Assembly: GCA_028066355.1 (NCBI GenBank)
Contig: JALCBP010000007.1
Location: 1 to 64,000, forward strand
Direction of reading: 5' to 3'
Origin: UBA1268 sp002694955
Lineage (GTDB): Bacteria; Planctomycetota; Planctomycetia; Pirellulales; UBA1268
DNA: 64,000 nt
Of the stretch, positions 26,745-36,690 are shown piece after piece (position 1 is the stretch's first letter; every line of letters begins with the position of its first letter). The notes under the pieces are model-generated. The model had not been told where the DNA came from, ran no database searches, and saw only the letters and a list, made by a program, of their open reading frames with translations. The position numbers and the translations under genes are program-made.

Positions 26745-29700
26745 GTGAGCATCGGCGAAGCAACCTACGATCGCGTCAATGACTACTCAGCCGTAAAAAT
26801 TAGCCTAGCTCGACCGCACGACATTCGTAGCTGGTCATTTGGCGAGGTAAAAAAACCTGAGACTATTAATTACCGTACATACCGTCCAGAAAAAGATGGG
26901 CTCATGTGCGAAAAAATCTTTGGCCCTGAGAAGGACTGGGAATGCTCGTGCGGAAAATACCGGGGCATGAAATACAAGGGGATGATTTGTGACCGATGCG
27001 GGGTGAAAGTTACTCACAGTCGCGTTCGCCGCAAACGAATGGGGCATATTGAACTTGCAGCCCCAATTGTTCACATCTGGTTCTTCAAGGCCATGCCAAG
27101 CCGTCTGGGCGCCTTGCTTGACATGAAGACCTCCAGTCTAGAGAAGGTAATCTACTTCCAGGACTATGTTGTCCTTGACCCTAAAGACACGCCTTTCAAG
27201 AAACAGCAGTTGCTATCTGAAGAGGAATGCCGTGCGGCTCGAGACGAGTATGGTGAGACAGCTTTTGAGGCTGAAATGGGTGCTGAAGCCGTACGAAAAA
27301 TGCTCAATGATCTTGACCTTGTTGAGCTTTCAAAAGAACTCCGCACAGAACTCGAAGAAACAGGCTCCAAGCAGAAAGCCAAAGACCTTGTTAATCGATT
27401 AAAAATTGTCGAAGCGATTCGCGATAGTGAGAACAAACCAGAGTGGCTGGTGCTTGATGTCATTCCTGTCATTCCTCCAGATCTTCGTCCGCTCGTAATG
27501 CTTGATAGCGGCAATTTTGCTACGAGTGATCTCAACGACCTCTATCGACGAATAATCAATCGTAATAATCGATTGAAAAAGCTTGTTGACCTCAATGCTC
27601 CTGAAGTCATTATCCGCAATGAAAAAAGAATGCTGCAGCAATCTGTGGACGCACTATTTGACAATAACCGTTGTAAGCGGCCTGTTCTTGCCTCAAGTAA
27701 TCGGCCACTGAAGAGCCTTACTGACATGATCAAAGGCAAGCAGGGCCGCTTTCGTGAAAATCTTCTCGGAAAGCGAGTGGATTACTCCGCTCGAAGTGTC
27801 ATTGTTGTCGGCCCACGGCTTCGCCTGCATCAGTGCGGGCTTCCAAAGAAGATTGCTCTCGAGTTATATCAGCCATTTATTATCAGGCGTCTCAAAGACC
27901 TTGGTCATGCTGATACGATTAAGAGTGCCAAAAAGATGCTCGAACGTAAGGATGCCGAGGTTTGGGATATCCTCGAAGAGGTCATTCACAACCATCCTGT
28001 TCTCCTGAATCGAGCTCCTACGCTTCACAGAATGGGCATTCAGGCTTTTGAGCCTGTTCTCGTTGAAGGAAATGCTATCAAACTGCATCCTCTCGTTTGC
28101 AAAGGATTCAATGCCGACTTTGATGGAGACCAGATGGCGGTCCATCTTCCACTTTCTATTGAAGCACAGGTGGAAGCACACACCCTGATGCTTGCCACAA
28201 ATAATATTTTTAGCCCGTCCAATGGCGCCCCGATTATCTCGCCGTCGCAGGACGTTGTGATGGGATGTTACTACCTGACCATGTCAATGGCTGGCCGTCG
28301 CGGTGAAGGAATGGTCTTTCGGAGTTTTGCAGAAGTTGAGATGGCGCATTCTCTCGGCAAGGTCGACACGCATGCGATCATCAAAGTCAAATTACCGGAA
28401 CACCGCAGTGAAATTAACGAAAAAGGTGCTGTCGGTGAATCTGGAGCGATTGCAGAGACAACTGCTGGCCGCGTTCTCTTCAACTCGATTCTTCCCGAAA
28501 GCATGCTCTTCTACAACTTACCAATGCGTTCGAGTGAATTAGCAAAGGTAATTTCTGATTGCTATCAACTGCTCGGAAGACGTCACACTATCGATCTTTT
28601 GGACAACATGAATCGTGTGGGCTTTAGCTGGAGCACGAATAGCGGGCTTTCCTTTGCGACTGATGACCTCATCACTCCTGATAATAAGCCTGAGATTCTC
28701 AATACTGCTGACAAGCAGGTTAAGAAAATTGCCAAACTTTATGCACGTGGTGTCATCACTGACGGAGAGCGATACAACCAGGTTCTCGATACGTGGACCC
28801 ATGTTCGTGAACAGATCACGAAAGAAATGATGGATGACCTGAAGCAAGACACAGGTTCCAGCAATCGATATTCGGGCTACGTAAATCCGATCTATCTCAT
28901 GGCTCATTCGGGTGCTCGAGGTGGTGTTGAACAGATTCGTCAACTGGCTGGCATGCGAGGACTGATGGCAAAGCCATCTGGCAAGATCATTGAGACTCCC
29001 ATTAAAGCAAACTTCCGAGAAGGTCTTACCGTTCTCGAATACTTCAGTTCTACTCACGGAGCCCGAAAAGGGCTGGCTGACACTGCTTTGAAAACTGCTG
29101 ATTCAGGGTATCTCACGAGAAAGCTAGCTGACGTCGCTCAAAACGTTGTCGTCACAATGCATGACTGTGGAACAACTCAGGGTATTGAGAAAACTGTTAT
29201 CTATCGTGGCGAAAAGGTGGAAGTCAATCTTGCTGATAGTATCCGCGGTCGAGTAAGTCGAACCAATATCACCAATCCCATCACCGATGAAGTTGTTGTA
29301 GAAGAAGACCAACTCATCACGCCTAAATTGGCACGCGAGATCGAGGCTCTAGGACTTGAGAAAATTCAGGTTCGTAGCCCACTTACCTGCGAGGCACCAT
29401 TAGGTGTTTGCCGCCTCTGCTATGGTATGGATCTATCAACAGGATCATTGGTTGAAGAGGGCATGGCTGTTGGGATTATTGGTGCCCAGAGTATCGGCGA
29501 GCCTGGTACACAACTCACGATGAGAACATTCCACATCGGTGGAGTTGGACAACGCGACGTCGAAGAAAATGAATACAAATCGAAACACGTAGGTACTGCC
29601 AAATTCACTCGCCTCCGAACTGTTGAGAATGAAGAAGGTGAACAGATTGTCCTTGCCCGGAACGGTGAGATCGCGATCCTGAACGACAAGGGTCGAGAAA

Positions 29701-31118
29701 TTGACAAGTTTGATATTCCTGCTGGAGCAATACTTAAGGTCGCCGAAAACGACAAGGTAAAACCGGGCACAGTGCTTGTGCAATGGGATCCACACTCAAT
29801 TCCTATTCTTTCGGAGGTGGCAGGTAAGGTTCGTTATGAAGATGTTGTCGACGGCGAAACCCTACGGGTAGAAAAAGATCCAAGTGGTCATATTCGTCGG
29901 ATGATTATGGAGCATAAGGGTGTCTATCACCCACAAGTTGTTCTTGAAGATGAATCAGGAAAGATTCTTGATTTCTACTATCTTCCCGAAAAGGCCTATA
30001 TCGAAGTCTCGCCAGGTGAAAGTGTTCGCGCGGGGCATATCCTCGCCAAAACGCCTCGTGAAGCAAGCGGTACCCAAGACATTACTGGTGGCCTACCGAG
30101 AGTAACTGAAATTTTTGAAGCGAGAAAGCCAAAAGACCCTGCCATCATGGCTGAAATTGATGGGAAGGTTGAAGTCAGTGGTGAAAAACGACGGGGCAAG
30201 CGAACGATCATAGTTCGAAACGAAAGTGGTGTTGAACGAGAACATTTGATCACCCACGGCAAGCATATGCGAGTGCATGCTGGAGACATTGTTCGAGCGG
30301 GTGAAGCGCTTGTTGACGGACCTTTGGTTCCACATGACATTCTTCGAATTTCTGGTGAAGAAGAAGTCCAGAGATACCTTGTTCGCGAAATTCAAAATGT
30401 CTATCGCAGTCAACGTGTTGAAATTGATGATAAGCATATTGAAATAATTGTTTCGCAGATGCTCCGGAAGGTGAAAATTGACACTGTGGGAGACACGAAA
30501 TTATTGCCCGGCAGCATGCTTGATAAGCATGAGTTTAGGCAGGCAAATGAGCAGATTGCTGAATGCCTGCGTGTAACTGACAAGGGCGACAGTGAATTTG
30601 AGGTTGGTGCGATTGTGCCGAAAGACATTCTCGCTCAGAACAATGAATCAATTGAAGCTCTTGGCGGCACTCCAGCAAAGGGAATCAAGCCAAAACCTGC
30701 CACAGCGAGCACCCAGCTACTGGGTATTACAAAGGCCAGCGTACAGAGCTCCAGTTTTATCTCGGCAGCTAGCTTCCAAGAAACTACGAAAGTTTTGACT
30801 GAAGCTGCACTTGCTGGTCGAGTGGATAATTTAGTCGGACTGAAGGAAAACGTTATTCTGGGTCATTTGATTCCTGCAGGGACTGGCTTCAATACCTTCC
30901 AAACTTCAGAAGTGCGGGTTCGCCCTGAGGCACTTGAAGCGTTACGGATTGATCGAGAAGATCTTTTAGCGCGTGATTTCCCACTTTTAGAGGCTGCTGA
31001 ACAAACTGAGGAAGAGATTGCAGCAGGATCCGAAGGCCTGACAAATAGTGGAAGCACGACTGTCGGAGGTATCCCTGAAAGTTCCAGCAACACTGATAGC
31101 CTCGGCGAAAGCCTCTAA
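26745..31118 (+). CDS. rpoC: RNA polymerase subunit beta-prime
   Basis: 1457 residues, GTG start behind GGAGAA. Shows the N-terminal zinc finger (CSCGKYRG with CDRCGV), the active-site loop NADFDGDQ at 456-463 that binds the catalytic Mg, the trigger-loop and bridge-helix region (GARGGVEQIRQLAGMRGLMAKPSGKI), and the second zinc site (CEAPLGVCRLCYG). The C terminus ends with an extra Glu/Ser-rich tail of about 40 residues beyond the conserved RREDLLA-like segment. Last gene of the large transcription-translation operon. Confidence 0.99.
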   Translation: MSIGEATYDRVNDYSAVKISLARPHDIRSWSFGEVKKPETINYRTYRPEKDGLMCEKIFGPEKDWECSCGKYRGMKYKGMICDRCGVKVTHSRVRRKRMGHIELAAPIVHIWFFKAMPSRLGALLDMKTSSLEKVIYFQDYVVLDPKDTPFKKQQLLSEEECRAARDEYGETAFEAEMGAEAVRKMLNDLDLVELSKELRTELEETGSKQKAKDLVNRLKIVEAIRDSENKPEWLVLDVIPVIPPDLRPLVMLDSGNFATSDLNDLYRRIINRNNRLKKLVDLNAPEVIIRNEKRMLQQSVDALFDNNRCKRPVLASSNRPLKSLTDMIKGKQGRFRENLLGKRVDYSARSVIVVGPRLRLHQCGLPKKIALELYQPFIIRRLKDLGHADTIKSAKKMLERKDAEVWDILEEVIHNHPVLLNRAPTLHRMGIQAFEPVLVEGNAIKLHPLVCKGFNADFDGDQMAVHLPLSIEAQVEAHTLMLATNNIFSPSNGAPIISPSQDVVMGCYYLTMSMAGRRGEGMVFRSFAEVEMAHSLGKVDTHAIIKVKLPEHRSEINEKGAVGESGAIAETTAGRVLFNSILPESMLFYNLPMRSSELAKVISDCYQLLGRRHTIDLLDNMNRVGFSWSTNSGLSFATDDLITPDNKPEILNTADKQVKKIAKLYARGVITDGERYNQVLDTWTHVREQITKEMMDDLKQDTGSSNRYSGYVNPIYLMAHSGARGGVEQIRQLAGMRGLMAKPSGKIIETPIKANFREGLTVLEYFSSTHGARKGLADTALKTADSGYLTRKLADVAQNVVVTMHDCGTTQGIEKTVIYRGEKVEVNLADSIRGRVSRTNITNPITDEVVVEEDQLITPKLAREIEALGLEKIQVRSPLTCEAPLGVCRLCYGMDLSTGSLVEEGMAVGIIGAQSIGEPGTQLTMRTFHIGGVGQRDVEENEYKSKHVGTAKFTRLRTVENEEGEQIVLARNGEIAILNDKGREIDKFDIPAGAILKVAENDKVKPGTVLVQWDPHSIPILSEVAGKVRYEDVVDGETLRVEKDPSGHIRRMIMEHKGVYHPQVVLEDESGKILDFYYLPEKAYIEVSPGESVRAGHILAKTPREASGTQDITGGLPRVTEIFEARKPKDPAIMAEIDGKVEVSGEKRRGKRTIIVRNESGVEREHLITHGKHMRVHAGDIVRAGEALVDGPLVPHDILRISGEEEVQRYLVREIQNVYRSQRVEIDDKHIEIIVSQMLRKVKIDTVGDTKLLPGSMLDKHEFRQANEQIAECLRVTDKGDSEFEVGAIVPKDILAQNNESIEALGGTPAKGIKPKPATASTQLLGITKASVQSSSFISAASFQETTKVLTEAALAGRVDNLVGLKENVILGHLIPAGTGFNTFQTSEVRVRPEALEALRIDREDLLARDFPLLEAAEQTEEEIAAGSEGLTNSGSTTVGGIPESSSNTDSLGESL

Positions 31119-31145
31119 CGAGAGACATCAATACTGTAATAGTTT

Positions 31146-31191
31146 CAGAACCCGAATGATTCGATTGTTAAATCAATCGAGTCATAGTTCT
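31146..31191 (+). terminator. Hairpin after rpoC, probable operon end
   Basis: ATGATTCGATTG (31156-31167) pairs with CAATCGAGTCAT (31174-31185) over 12 positions with one wobble around a TTAAAT loop; AGAAC/GTTCT adds an outer 5-pair stem. It lies 28 bases after the rpoC stop. No clear T-run follows, so it may stabilise the 3' end or assist Rho-type termination rather than act alone. Confidence 0.5.
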
Positions 31192-31331
31192 CTGCAGTGA
31201 CAAATGAGTGATTTACTGAACAGCGAGTCGGTACGAATTCGAACGTTCTGACGAAGATGGCCTTCTCGGGTTGAAGTCGGCCACGACACGGAAAAAACCT
31301 TCCTGTAATTCGTAACCAAATTCCGTGCCAC

Positions 31332-32219
31332 ATGAATCATTCAGCATCTGATGTTGTAAAAATAAAATTACATACTCTTCTCAATGCTGTATGGAACGCA
31401 TGTGTAATAGCTAATGAGTCTACTGCCGACCCAGAAGCAGTTCGTCACCTAAGAGTCTCCTCACGAAGAGCACTCGTTGCACTGTCTACGTTCGCCCCCC
31501 TCCTACCGAAAGCAGTCGTTTCTACTTTCAAACAAAAGCTTCGTGATTTGAGGCAGGCTGCTGGAATGACCCGAGACTATGACGTTTTATGTGATAGATT
31601 GCGTCAACATATTCCTCTGCGGAGCGACCTGCATATCGCTAATGATTCATTTGTGGAAAGAGTTTTGCAATTGACAGTAAAGCAACAAGATCAAAATCGA
31701 GAATCTCTTGATACCATGTATTCTGAACTCGTTTCTTGGGAGTGGCCATTACGGGTTGCCGCTCTCAAAGACCAAGTACAAACAAAAAATGTCGGTTATC
31801 TCAAATTTGTACGCAAGCACATAAGAAAGCCGTACAAAACTTTTTCCAAATTTTCCAACTCAACTAAGAAAAATCCTAAACAGCTTCACAGCCTGCGAAT
31901 CGCAGGAAAAAAACTTCGCTATGCTTTAGAACTTATGCCGAATGAAGACACGAACTGTTCTCTTGAGAAATGCAGAACTAGCCTCAAGAAAATCCAAAAA
32001 AAACTTGGTAACTTCACCGACCATACAGCGGCTTCAGAGATTTTGAATCAACTTTCGAAAGAACCTGTAACTGACGACATATTAAATGTGATTCACAATA
32101 TGCAACAGGAGGAGCAGGAACTCGCAAATTTGTCATGCACTGTTTTTTTGGGTTGGTGGACGAGAAAGCGCCGACACTCGATCTCCAAAAGTTTAAAAGA
32201 GGCTCTTGATAATGAATAA
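31332..32219 (+). CDS. CHAD domain protein
   Basis: Alpha-helical, His/Arg/Lys-rich CHAD domain protein of 295 residues, a family known to bind inorganic polyphosphate. Both halves of the duplicated domain show the signature: VRHLRVSSRRALVAL near residue 38 and LHSLRIAGKKLRYALEL near residue 190, each offering basic residues on one helix face. No membrane segment. Its last codons overlap the ATG of the formylglycine-generating enzyme by 8 bases, so the two are co-transcribed; I know of no functional link between them. No polyphosphate kinase gene is in the window. Confidence 0.88.
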   Translation: MNHSASDVVKIKLHTLLNAVWNACVIANESTADPEAVRHLRVSSRRALVALSTFAPLLPKAVVSTFKQKLRDLRQAAGMTRDYDVLCDRLRQHIPLRSDLHIANDSFVERVLQLTVKQQDQNRESLDTMYSELVSWEWPLRVAALKDQVQTKNVGYLKFVRKHIRKPYKTFSKFSNSTKKNPKQLHSLRIAGKKLRYALELMPNEDTNCSLEKCRTSLKKIQKKLGNFTDHTAASEILNQLSKEPVTDDILNVIHNMQQEEQELANLSCTVFLGWWTRKRRHSISKSLKEALDNE

Positions 32220-33432
32220 TCGAAACACTCGAAATCCAGAACACGCTGAACAAAGTTCGAAGCTTTTGCAACGTCTCATTAACTCAACTGGCATCCAAAT
32301 CAGCATTGGCATTGGTGCAGCACTTCTTCTTTGGGCCTGTTGCCGACTTGTAATACCAACAAAAAAAACACTCACACAAACATCTAACAGCAGCCCCATT
32401 GCTGCTGTACAGAAGGCACCGCAGGCACAGATTACCCCTGCTGGCTTTGAAAAAACTAAGGTTGCGAGTAGCCCATCTCCTGGCACCACTCCAGAAGGAA
32501 TGGTTTGGGTTCCAGGCGGAACTTTTTCAATGGGATGTCAAGACCCCCGGGGAATACCGTACGGTGGAGACAAGCCGATGGCTGATGCTCGGCCTATTCA
32601 TTCTGTAACCGTAGATGGATTCTGGATTGATACTACAGAGGTAACCAATGAGGAATTCAACAAATTTGTTGAGGCTACAGATTATGTAACGATTGCAGAG
32701 ATACCACCTCGACCTGAAGATTTCCCCGGTGCCCCACCGGAAAAACTTGTTGCTGGGTCGATTGTATTTACGCCACCAGAACGACCTGTTCCCTTATCGA
32801 ACCATCTTCAATGGTGGGCATATGTCCCGGGAGCAGACTGGCGCCATCCTCTTGGACCCGAATCGACAATAGAGGGTAAAGAAAACTTTCCTGTCGTTCA
32901 TGTTGCCTTTGAAGATGCCGTTGCTTATGCCAAATGGGCTGGAAAACGTCTGCCGACTGAGGCGGAGTGGGAATTTGCATCACGTGGGGGCATTACTGGA
33001 AACGTTTATCCTTGGGGCAATGAATTCCGTCCAAAAGGAAAATGGATGGCAAACACATGGCAAGGCCAGTTTCCCAGTCAGAACACTGCTGAGGATGGCT
33101 TTGCTGGGATTGCACCAGTCGGTCAGTACCCTCCCAACAAATACGGTTTGTATGACGTATCTGGTAATGTTTGGGAATGGTGTGCTGACTGGTATCGTCC
33201 AGACACTTATCAGAAACAGGAAAGTGGTGAGTCTTCTACAGTCAATCCGACTGGACCAGATACAAGCTTTGACCCGCAGGAACCGGGTGTAGAAAAACGT
33301 ATTCAGCGAGGTGGTTCCTTTCTATGCACTGACCAGTACTGCTCACGTTATATTCTTGGAACTCGAGGAAAAGGTGAGGTTTCGAGCGGGTGTAATCATA
33401 TAGGCTTTCGCTGTGTTCAAGACCCGAAGTAA
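32212..33432 (+). CDS. Formylglycine-generating enzyme (SUMF1-type sulfatase activator)
   Basis: Oxidises the Cys of the CxPSR motif in sulfatases to formylglycine. The 406-residue protein has an N-terminal membrane anchor (about residues 30-50) and a full FGE-sulfatase domain starting at GMVWVPGGTFSMG. Unlike the many non-catalytic members of this superfamily, it retains both copper-binding cysteines: RGGSFLCTDQYCSRY gives Cys372 and Cys377. WANTWQG-like (MANTWQGQFP), GLYDVSGNVWEWC and the final GFRC motifs are all present. The Cys-type sulfatase at 2007-3512 is a plausible client. It is translationally linked to the CHAD gene. An anchored form suggests action at or across the membrane before or during export. 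Confidence 0.9.
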   Translation: MNNRNTRNPEHAEQSSKLLQRLINSTGIQISIGIGAALLLWACCRLVIPTKKTLTQTSNSSPIAAVQKAPQAQITPAGFEKTKVASSPSPGTTPEGMVWVPGGTFSMGCQDPRGIPYGGDKPMADARPIHSVTVDGFWIDTTEVTNEEFNKFVEATDYVTIAEIPPRPEDFPGAPPEKLVAGSIVFTPPERPVPLSNHLQWWAYVPGADWRHPLGPESTIEGKENFPVVHVAFEDAVAYAKWAGKRLPTEAEWEFASRGGITGNVYPWGNEFRPKGKWMANTWQGQFPSQNTAEDGFAGIAPVGQYPPNKYGLYDVSGNVWEWCADWYRPDTYQKQESGESSTVNPTGPDTSFDPQEPGVEKRIQRGGSFLCTDQYCSRYILGTRGKGEVSSGCNHIGFRCVQDPK

Positions 33433-33479
33433 AGCACCTCTTTTCATTCAAATTGAAAAAGACTTTTCAGGGTGACTCG

Positions 33480-35228
33480 TTAGGTTTGTTTAAATAGTTC
33501 TCTGAGCAATGGAAGTGACCTGGTGTTGACCACATCTCGCGCTTCTAAACCCGCCCTTCTTGCCTGCAAGATGCCGCATCGCATCACATCAAGCCCAGCA
33601 GTTGAATGAGCGTCTGTCGAGATCGCGAGCTTTACTCCGGCCTCCTTGGCTGCAGCAGAAAGACGGTCATCAAGATCGAGTCGCCAAGGGTTCGCATTGA
33701 TCTCGAGGCATGTATTATTTTCTGCAGCTGCATCGATGATAGCTTGGAAGTCGACCTTGTAAGCGGGACGCCGATTAATCAGGCGACCAGTTGGGTGACC
33801 AATGCAATGAACATGAGGGTGATATATCGCATCTAAAATCCGACCTGTGATTTGTTCTTGAGACTGCTGCTGACCATAATGCAAGCTCGCAACAACCCAA
33901 TCTGCATGTGCAAGTACTTCTTCTGGTAAATCGAGTCCTCCTTTCTCCAGAATATCAACTTCGATTCCTTTCAGAATAACAAGCGGCTGTGATTCATCTT
34001 GTGCTAAAGATTCATTTAATTGATCGATCTCTTCCCACTGCTTAAAAAGTCTTTTTTTATCGAGCCCTCGAGCCATTGTTACTCTTTTACTATGGTCCGT
34101 AATTGCGATGTACATCAATCCTCGATCAATAGCTGCTGCTACCATTTCAGCCAGCGTCGCCTCACCGTCTGTCGCAGTCGTATGCATATGAAGATCACCA
34201 CGTATATCTGCAAGCGTAATCAGTTTTGGAAGCTCAGCCTTTTCAGATAATTCAAATTCGCCACGATCTTCACGTAGTTCCGGGGGAATCCATTCGAGAC
34301 CTACGGCTGCATAAACATCTTTCTCACTTTTTCCAGCAAGGATCTTTCCATCAGTTTTATTCAGTTCTGTTACACCATACTCATTAATGGAAAATCCGAG
34401 TTTTTTAGCTCGACTCCGTAATTTAACGTTGTGTTCCTTTGATCCCGTGAAGTACTGCCATGCGGCACCAAATGATTGTTTTTCTACAACACGCATATCA
34501 ACCTGAATCCCATGCGGGCCTCGGATACTTGTTTTGCTATCTCCTTGCACAATCACATGATCCGTGTGTTCCCACGCAAGAAAATGATCCATTACCTCTT
34601 TTGCCTGATCACTCTCAACGAGAAGATCCAGATCTCCAACAGTCTCTTTCCCGCGACGCCAGCTTCCTGCTGCCTCAATTCGATGAACTGAATCCGACTT
34701 TTTCATCCATTGAATCAAAAGGGAAATAATCTGGTCTGCTTCATCCCAAAGTACTCTTGAGTTGTCTGGATTCTGAGCAAAAGCAATATTTGAGAGGATC
34801 GCTTGCTCGGTTTTTTTACCAAACCCTTTGAGAAGGCTGACTTTACCCTCTTGGCAGGCTACCTCTAAATCTTTAAGCGACTCGAGCTGAAGTGCCGTCA
34901 TCAACAATTTTACCTTTTTCGGGCCAAGACCTGGCACGCGCATTAGATCAAAAACAACGTTGGGGACCTCTTCTTCCAACTGTTTAAGCATTGGTAACTG
35001 GCCGCTGTCTAACAACGTTTCCAGTTTTTCAGCAAGATCTTTACCGATACCATCAAAATCAAGGAAAGAGCGATCGTTCGCTTCTCGGATGGCTGTCAGC
35101 GGCTCAACTATTCCGAGGACTAATCGGGCTGCATTCCTGTAGGCCCGAACGCGGAAGATATTACTCCCCTGATACTCCAGAAGATCAGCTACATGGTCGA
35201 AAATCGACGCAATCTCTGCATTTGTCAC
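33480..35228 (-). CDS. polX: DNA polymerase X with PHP exonuclease domain
   Basis: Family X repair polymerase with gap-filling activity and a 3'-5' exonuclease PHP domain. Order: N-terminal 8-kDa-like and HhH modules (FRVRAYRNAARLV, RVPGLGPKKVKLL), nucleotidyltransferase GSWRRGKETVGDLDLL with the partner Asp in IQVDMRV, then PHP domain with DLHMHTTATDG, ITDHS, and the terminal STDAHS metal-binding motifs. GTG at 35228 gives 582 residues, the normal bacterial PolX length, and lies 8 bases past the preceding gene's stop, suggesting coupling; a longer frame to 35393 would overlap that gene. Confidence 0.92.
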   Translation of the reverse strand: MTNAEIASIFDHVADLLEYQGSNIFRVRAYRNAARLVLGIVEPLTAIREANDRSFLDFDGIGKDLAEKLETLLDSGQLPMLKQLEEEVPNVVFDLMRVPGLGPKKVKLLMTALQLESLKDLEVACQEGKVSLLKGFGKKTEQAILSNIAFAQNPDNSRVLWDEADQIISLLIQWMKKSDSVHRIEAAGSWRRGKETVGDLDLLVESDQAKEVMDHFLAWEHTDHVIVQGDSKTSIRGPHGIQVDMRVVEKQSFGAAWQYFTGSKEHNVKLRSRAKKLGFSINEYGVTELNKTDGKILAGKSEKDVYAAVGLEWIPPELREDRGEFELSEKAELPKLITLADIRGDLHMHTTATDGEATLAEMVAAAIDRGLMYIAITDHSKRVTMARGLDKKRLFKQWEEIDQLNESLAQDESQPLVILKGIEVDILEKGGLDLPEEVLAHADWVVASLHYGQQQSQEQITGRILDAIYHPHVHCIGHPTGRLINRRPAYKVDFQAIIDAAAENNTCLEINANPWRLDLDDRLSAAAKEAGVKLAISTDAHSTAGLDVMRCGILQARRAGLEARDVVNTRSLPLLRELFKQT

Positions 35229-35236
35229 GATGAAGG

Positions 35237-36469
35237 CTACTGAGCGGTTTTTGGTAGGGCTGCAGTCGGATACGTTGACTGCCACCCTTGAGCATATTCG
35301 CCGGAAGGCACTTTCGTGAATGCTGGTTGCCAAGAATTTTGATTTTCCAACTTCTGCGGCCGGAATGGTGTTTTCTGGCTTACTGGCTTCCACGACGTGG
35401 TGTGACCAGTGGGCTCTAGAAGTTTTGGAAATGCTCTAGTAGATGTTGTTGGTCCATTACCAGGGAGCACGGGCATGTCACTATTACCTCTTAGCGGTGT
35501 TCCGTATGAGTTTCCGATATTACTCGTTGAACTGCTCGATGCTGGCGGAATTGGTCGCAATGATGGTGAGGGAACAATTGTCTGAGAATTATCTTGTTGT
35601 GGCGGTGATGGCTGGCCGTAACCATTGCCCACAGTATTACCCTTCCCTGATACATCGGGAGTAGCCGGAAGAGTTGCACCTGGATTGAGCGACTGCAAAG
35701 CACTTGAACCTTGGGATAACTCAGGAATTGGTTTGAGCGAGGGTGCCGGAGTTAATGTCGGTGGATTTGTCGGTTGTGGCTGGACCAAATTTTGTTGCGT
35801 CGGAGCATAGTTCCCACTCTGTGGCACTATTTGTTGCTGGTATGTACTACTGGGAGCCGCTGGCGGCAAAACTGGTTGTTGGGTCGGCACTGATGGCGAC
35901 GCTGCCGTTCCAGAAGCACCCCAGGCTTGTGGAGTTGTTTGAGACGGAGTCGCGAAAGGACTAGCAGCAACGCCAGCTGGTCCAGGAACAGTACCTACAG
36001 TAGCTGTCGTGCCTGCACCCGGCTGTACCTGAACATACTTAGTGGTGTAGACAGCCCGATATTGTGTGACTGGAACACTTACTGCCTTTTGAACGTAGTT
36101 TGTCACTTGCTCCATGCATTCAACCGGACAACCTGTGCACGGATCAATCTCACATGAGGGTCGATAGCATGTTACTGGCACACATTGATATTGAGTCTGG
36201 TACGTTGTTTCTGGGACATAACTAACCTGTTGCGTAGGAACCATAACCGGCTGAGGTGGAGGTGCTGGAACTACAGCTGGTGCAACAACAGGTGTTACAG
36301 GTGGAGGTGCTGGAACCGGTGCAACGGCATAAGCCGGAACCGCCGTCTTGAAGCAACCACACCCTGAAAAAAGTCCGGAAAGGCAACATTGTGCTTGAAC
36401 AGAAGCTTGATTACCGATCAATATTCCGGTGAGAAAAAACACTGCTTTAAAAACATGCGGCAAACGCAT
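35237..36469 (-). CDS. Secreted Pro/Gln/Ser-rich protein with cysteine clusters
   Basis: A 410-residue exported protein of unknown function. After the signal peptide comes a cysteine cluster (QCCLSGLFSGCGCF), a Pro-Ala-Val spacer, a second cysteine region (CVPVTCYRPSCEIDPCTGCPVEC) and a Tyr/Val/Thr segment (VPVTQYRAVYTTKYVQV). The rest is low-complexity Pro/Ser/Gln/Asn with a repeated motif PSLKPIP / PSLRPIP about 70 residues apart. This resembles planctomycete cell-wall proteins with YTV-like and Cys-rich segments, suggesting a disulfide-linked surface protein. AAGGAG lies upstream of the ATG at 36469. It is followed within 9 bases by polX, an odd partner. Confidence 0.7.
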   Translation of the reverse strand: MRLPHVFKAVFFLTGILIGNQASVQAQCCLSGLFSGCGCFKTAVPAYAVAPVPAPPPVTPVVAPAVVPAPPPQPVMVPTQQVSYVPETTYQTQYQCVPVTCYRPSCEIDPCTGCPVECMEQVTNYVQKAVSVPVTQYRAVYTTKYVQVQPGAGTTATVGTVPGPAGVAASPFATPSQTTPQAWGASGTAASPSVPTQQPVLPPAAPSSTYQQQIVPQSGNYAPTQQNLVQPQPTNPPTLTPAPSLKPIPELSQGSSALQSLNPGATLPATPDVSGKGNTVGNGYGQPSPPQQDNSQTIVPSPSLRPIPPASSSSTSNIGNSYGTPLRGNSDMPVLPGNGPTTSTRAFPKLLEPTGHTTSWKPVSQKTPFRPQKLENQNSWQPAFTKVPSGEYAQGWQSTYPTAALPKTAQ

Positions 36470-36690
36470 CACTCTCTCCTTAGGACTGAAGTGACAGGCT
36501 GGACAAATAACCTTTTAATCCTGTCAACACTCTTACCCTAGGTTGCGATCACGAACTGCCGCTCCATAAAAATATCGTTTTGTTTGCTAAATTTTCTCAT
36601 CTACGATGGTATATTTGATATTTCCGGTGTTATCGATACAAACAGATAGCTTCGCCCCTCTTAAACTTCTACCGTGATATTTTCAAAGCC

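Noticed and set aside
22891..31118. Many antisense frames inside rpoB and rpoC
   Set aside because: Shadow frames of highly biased coding sequence; composition is not protein-like and the sense genes are certain.
33441..33459. Bidirectional terminator between the FGE gene and polX
   Set aside because: TTTTCA/TGAAAA hairpin is short, A/T-only and could arise by chance in A/T-rich sequence.
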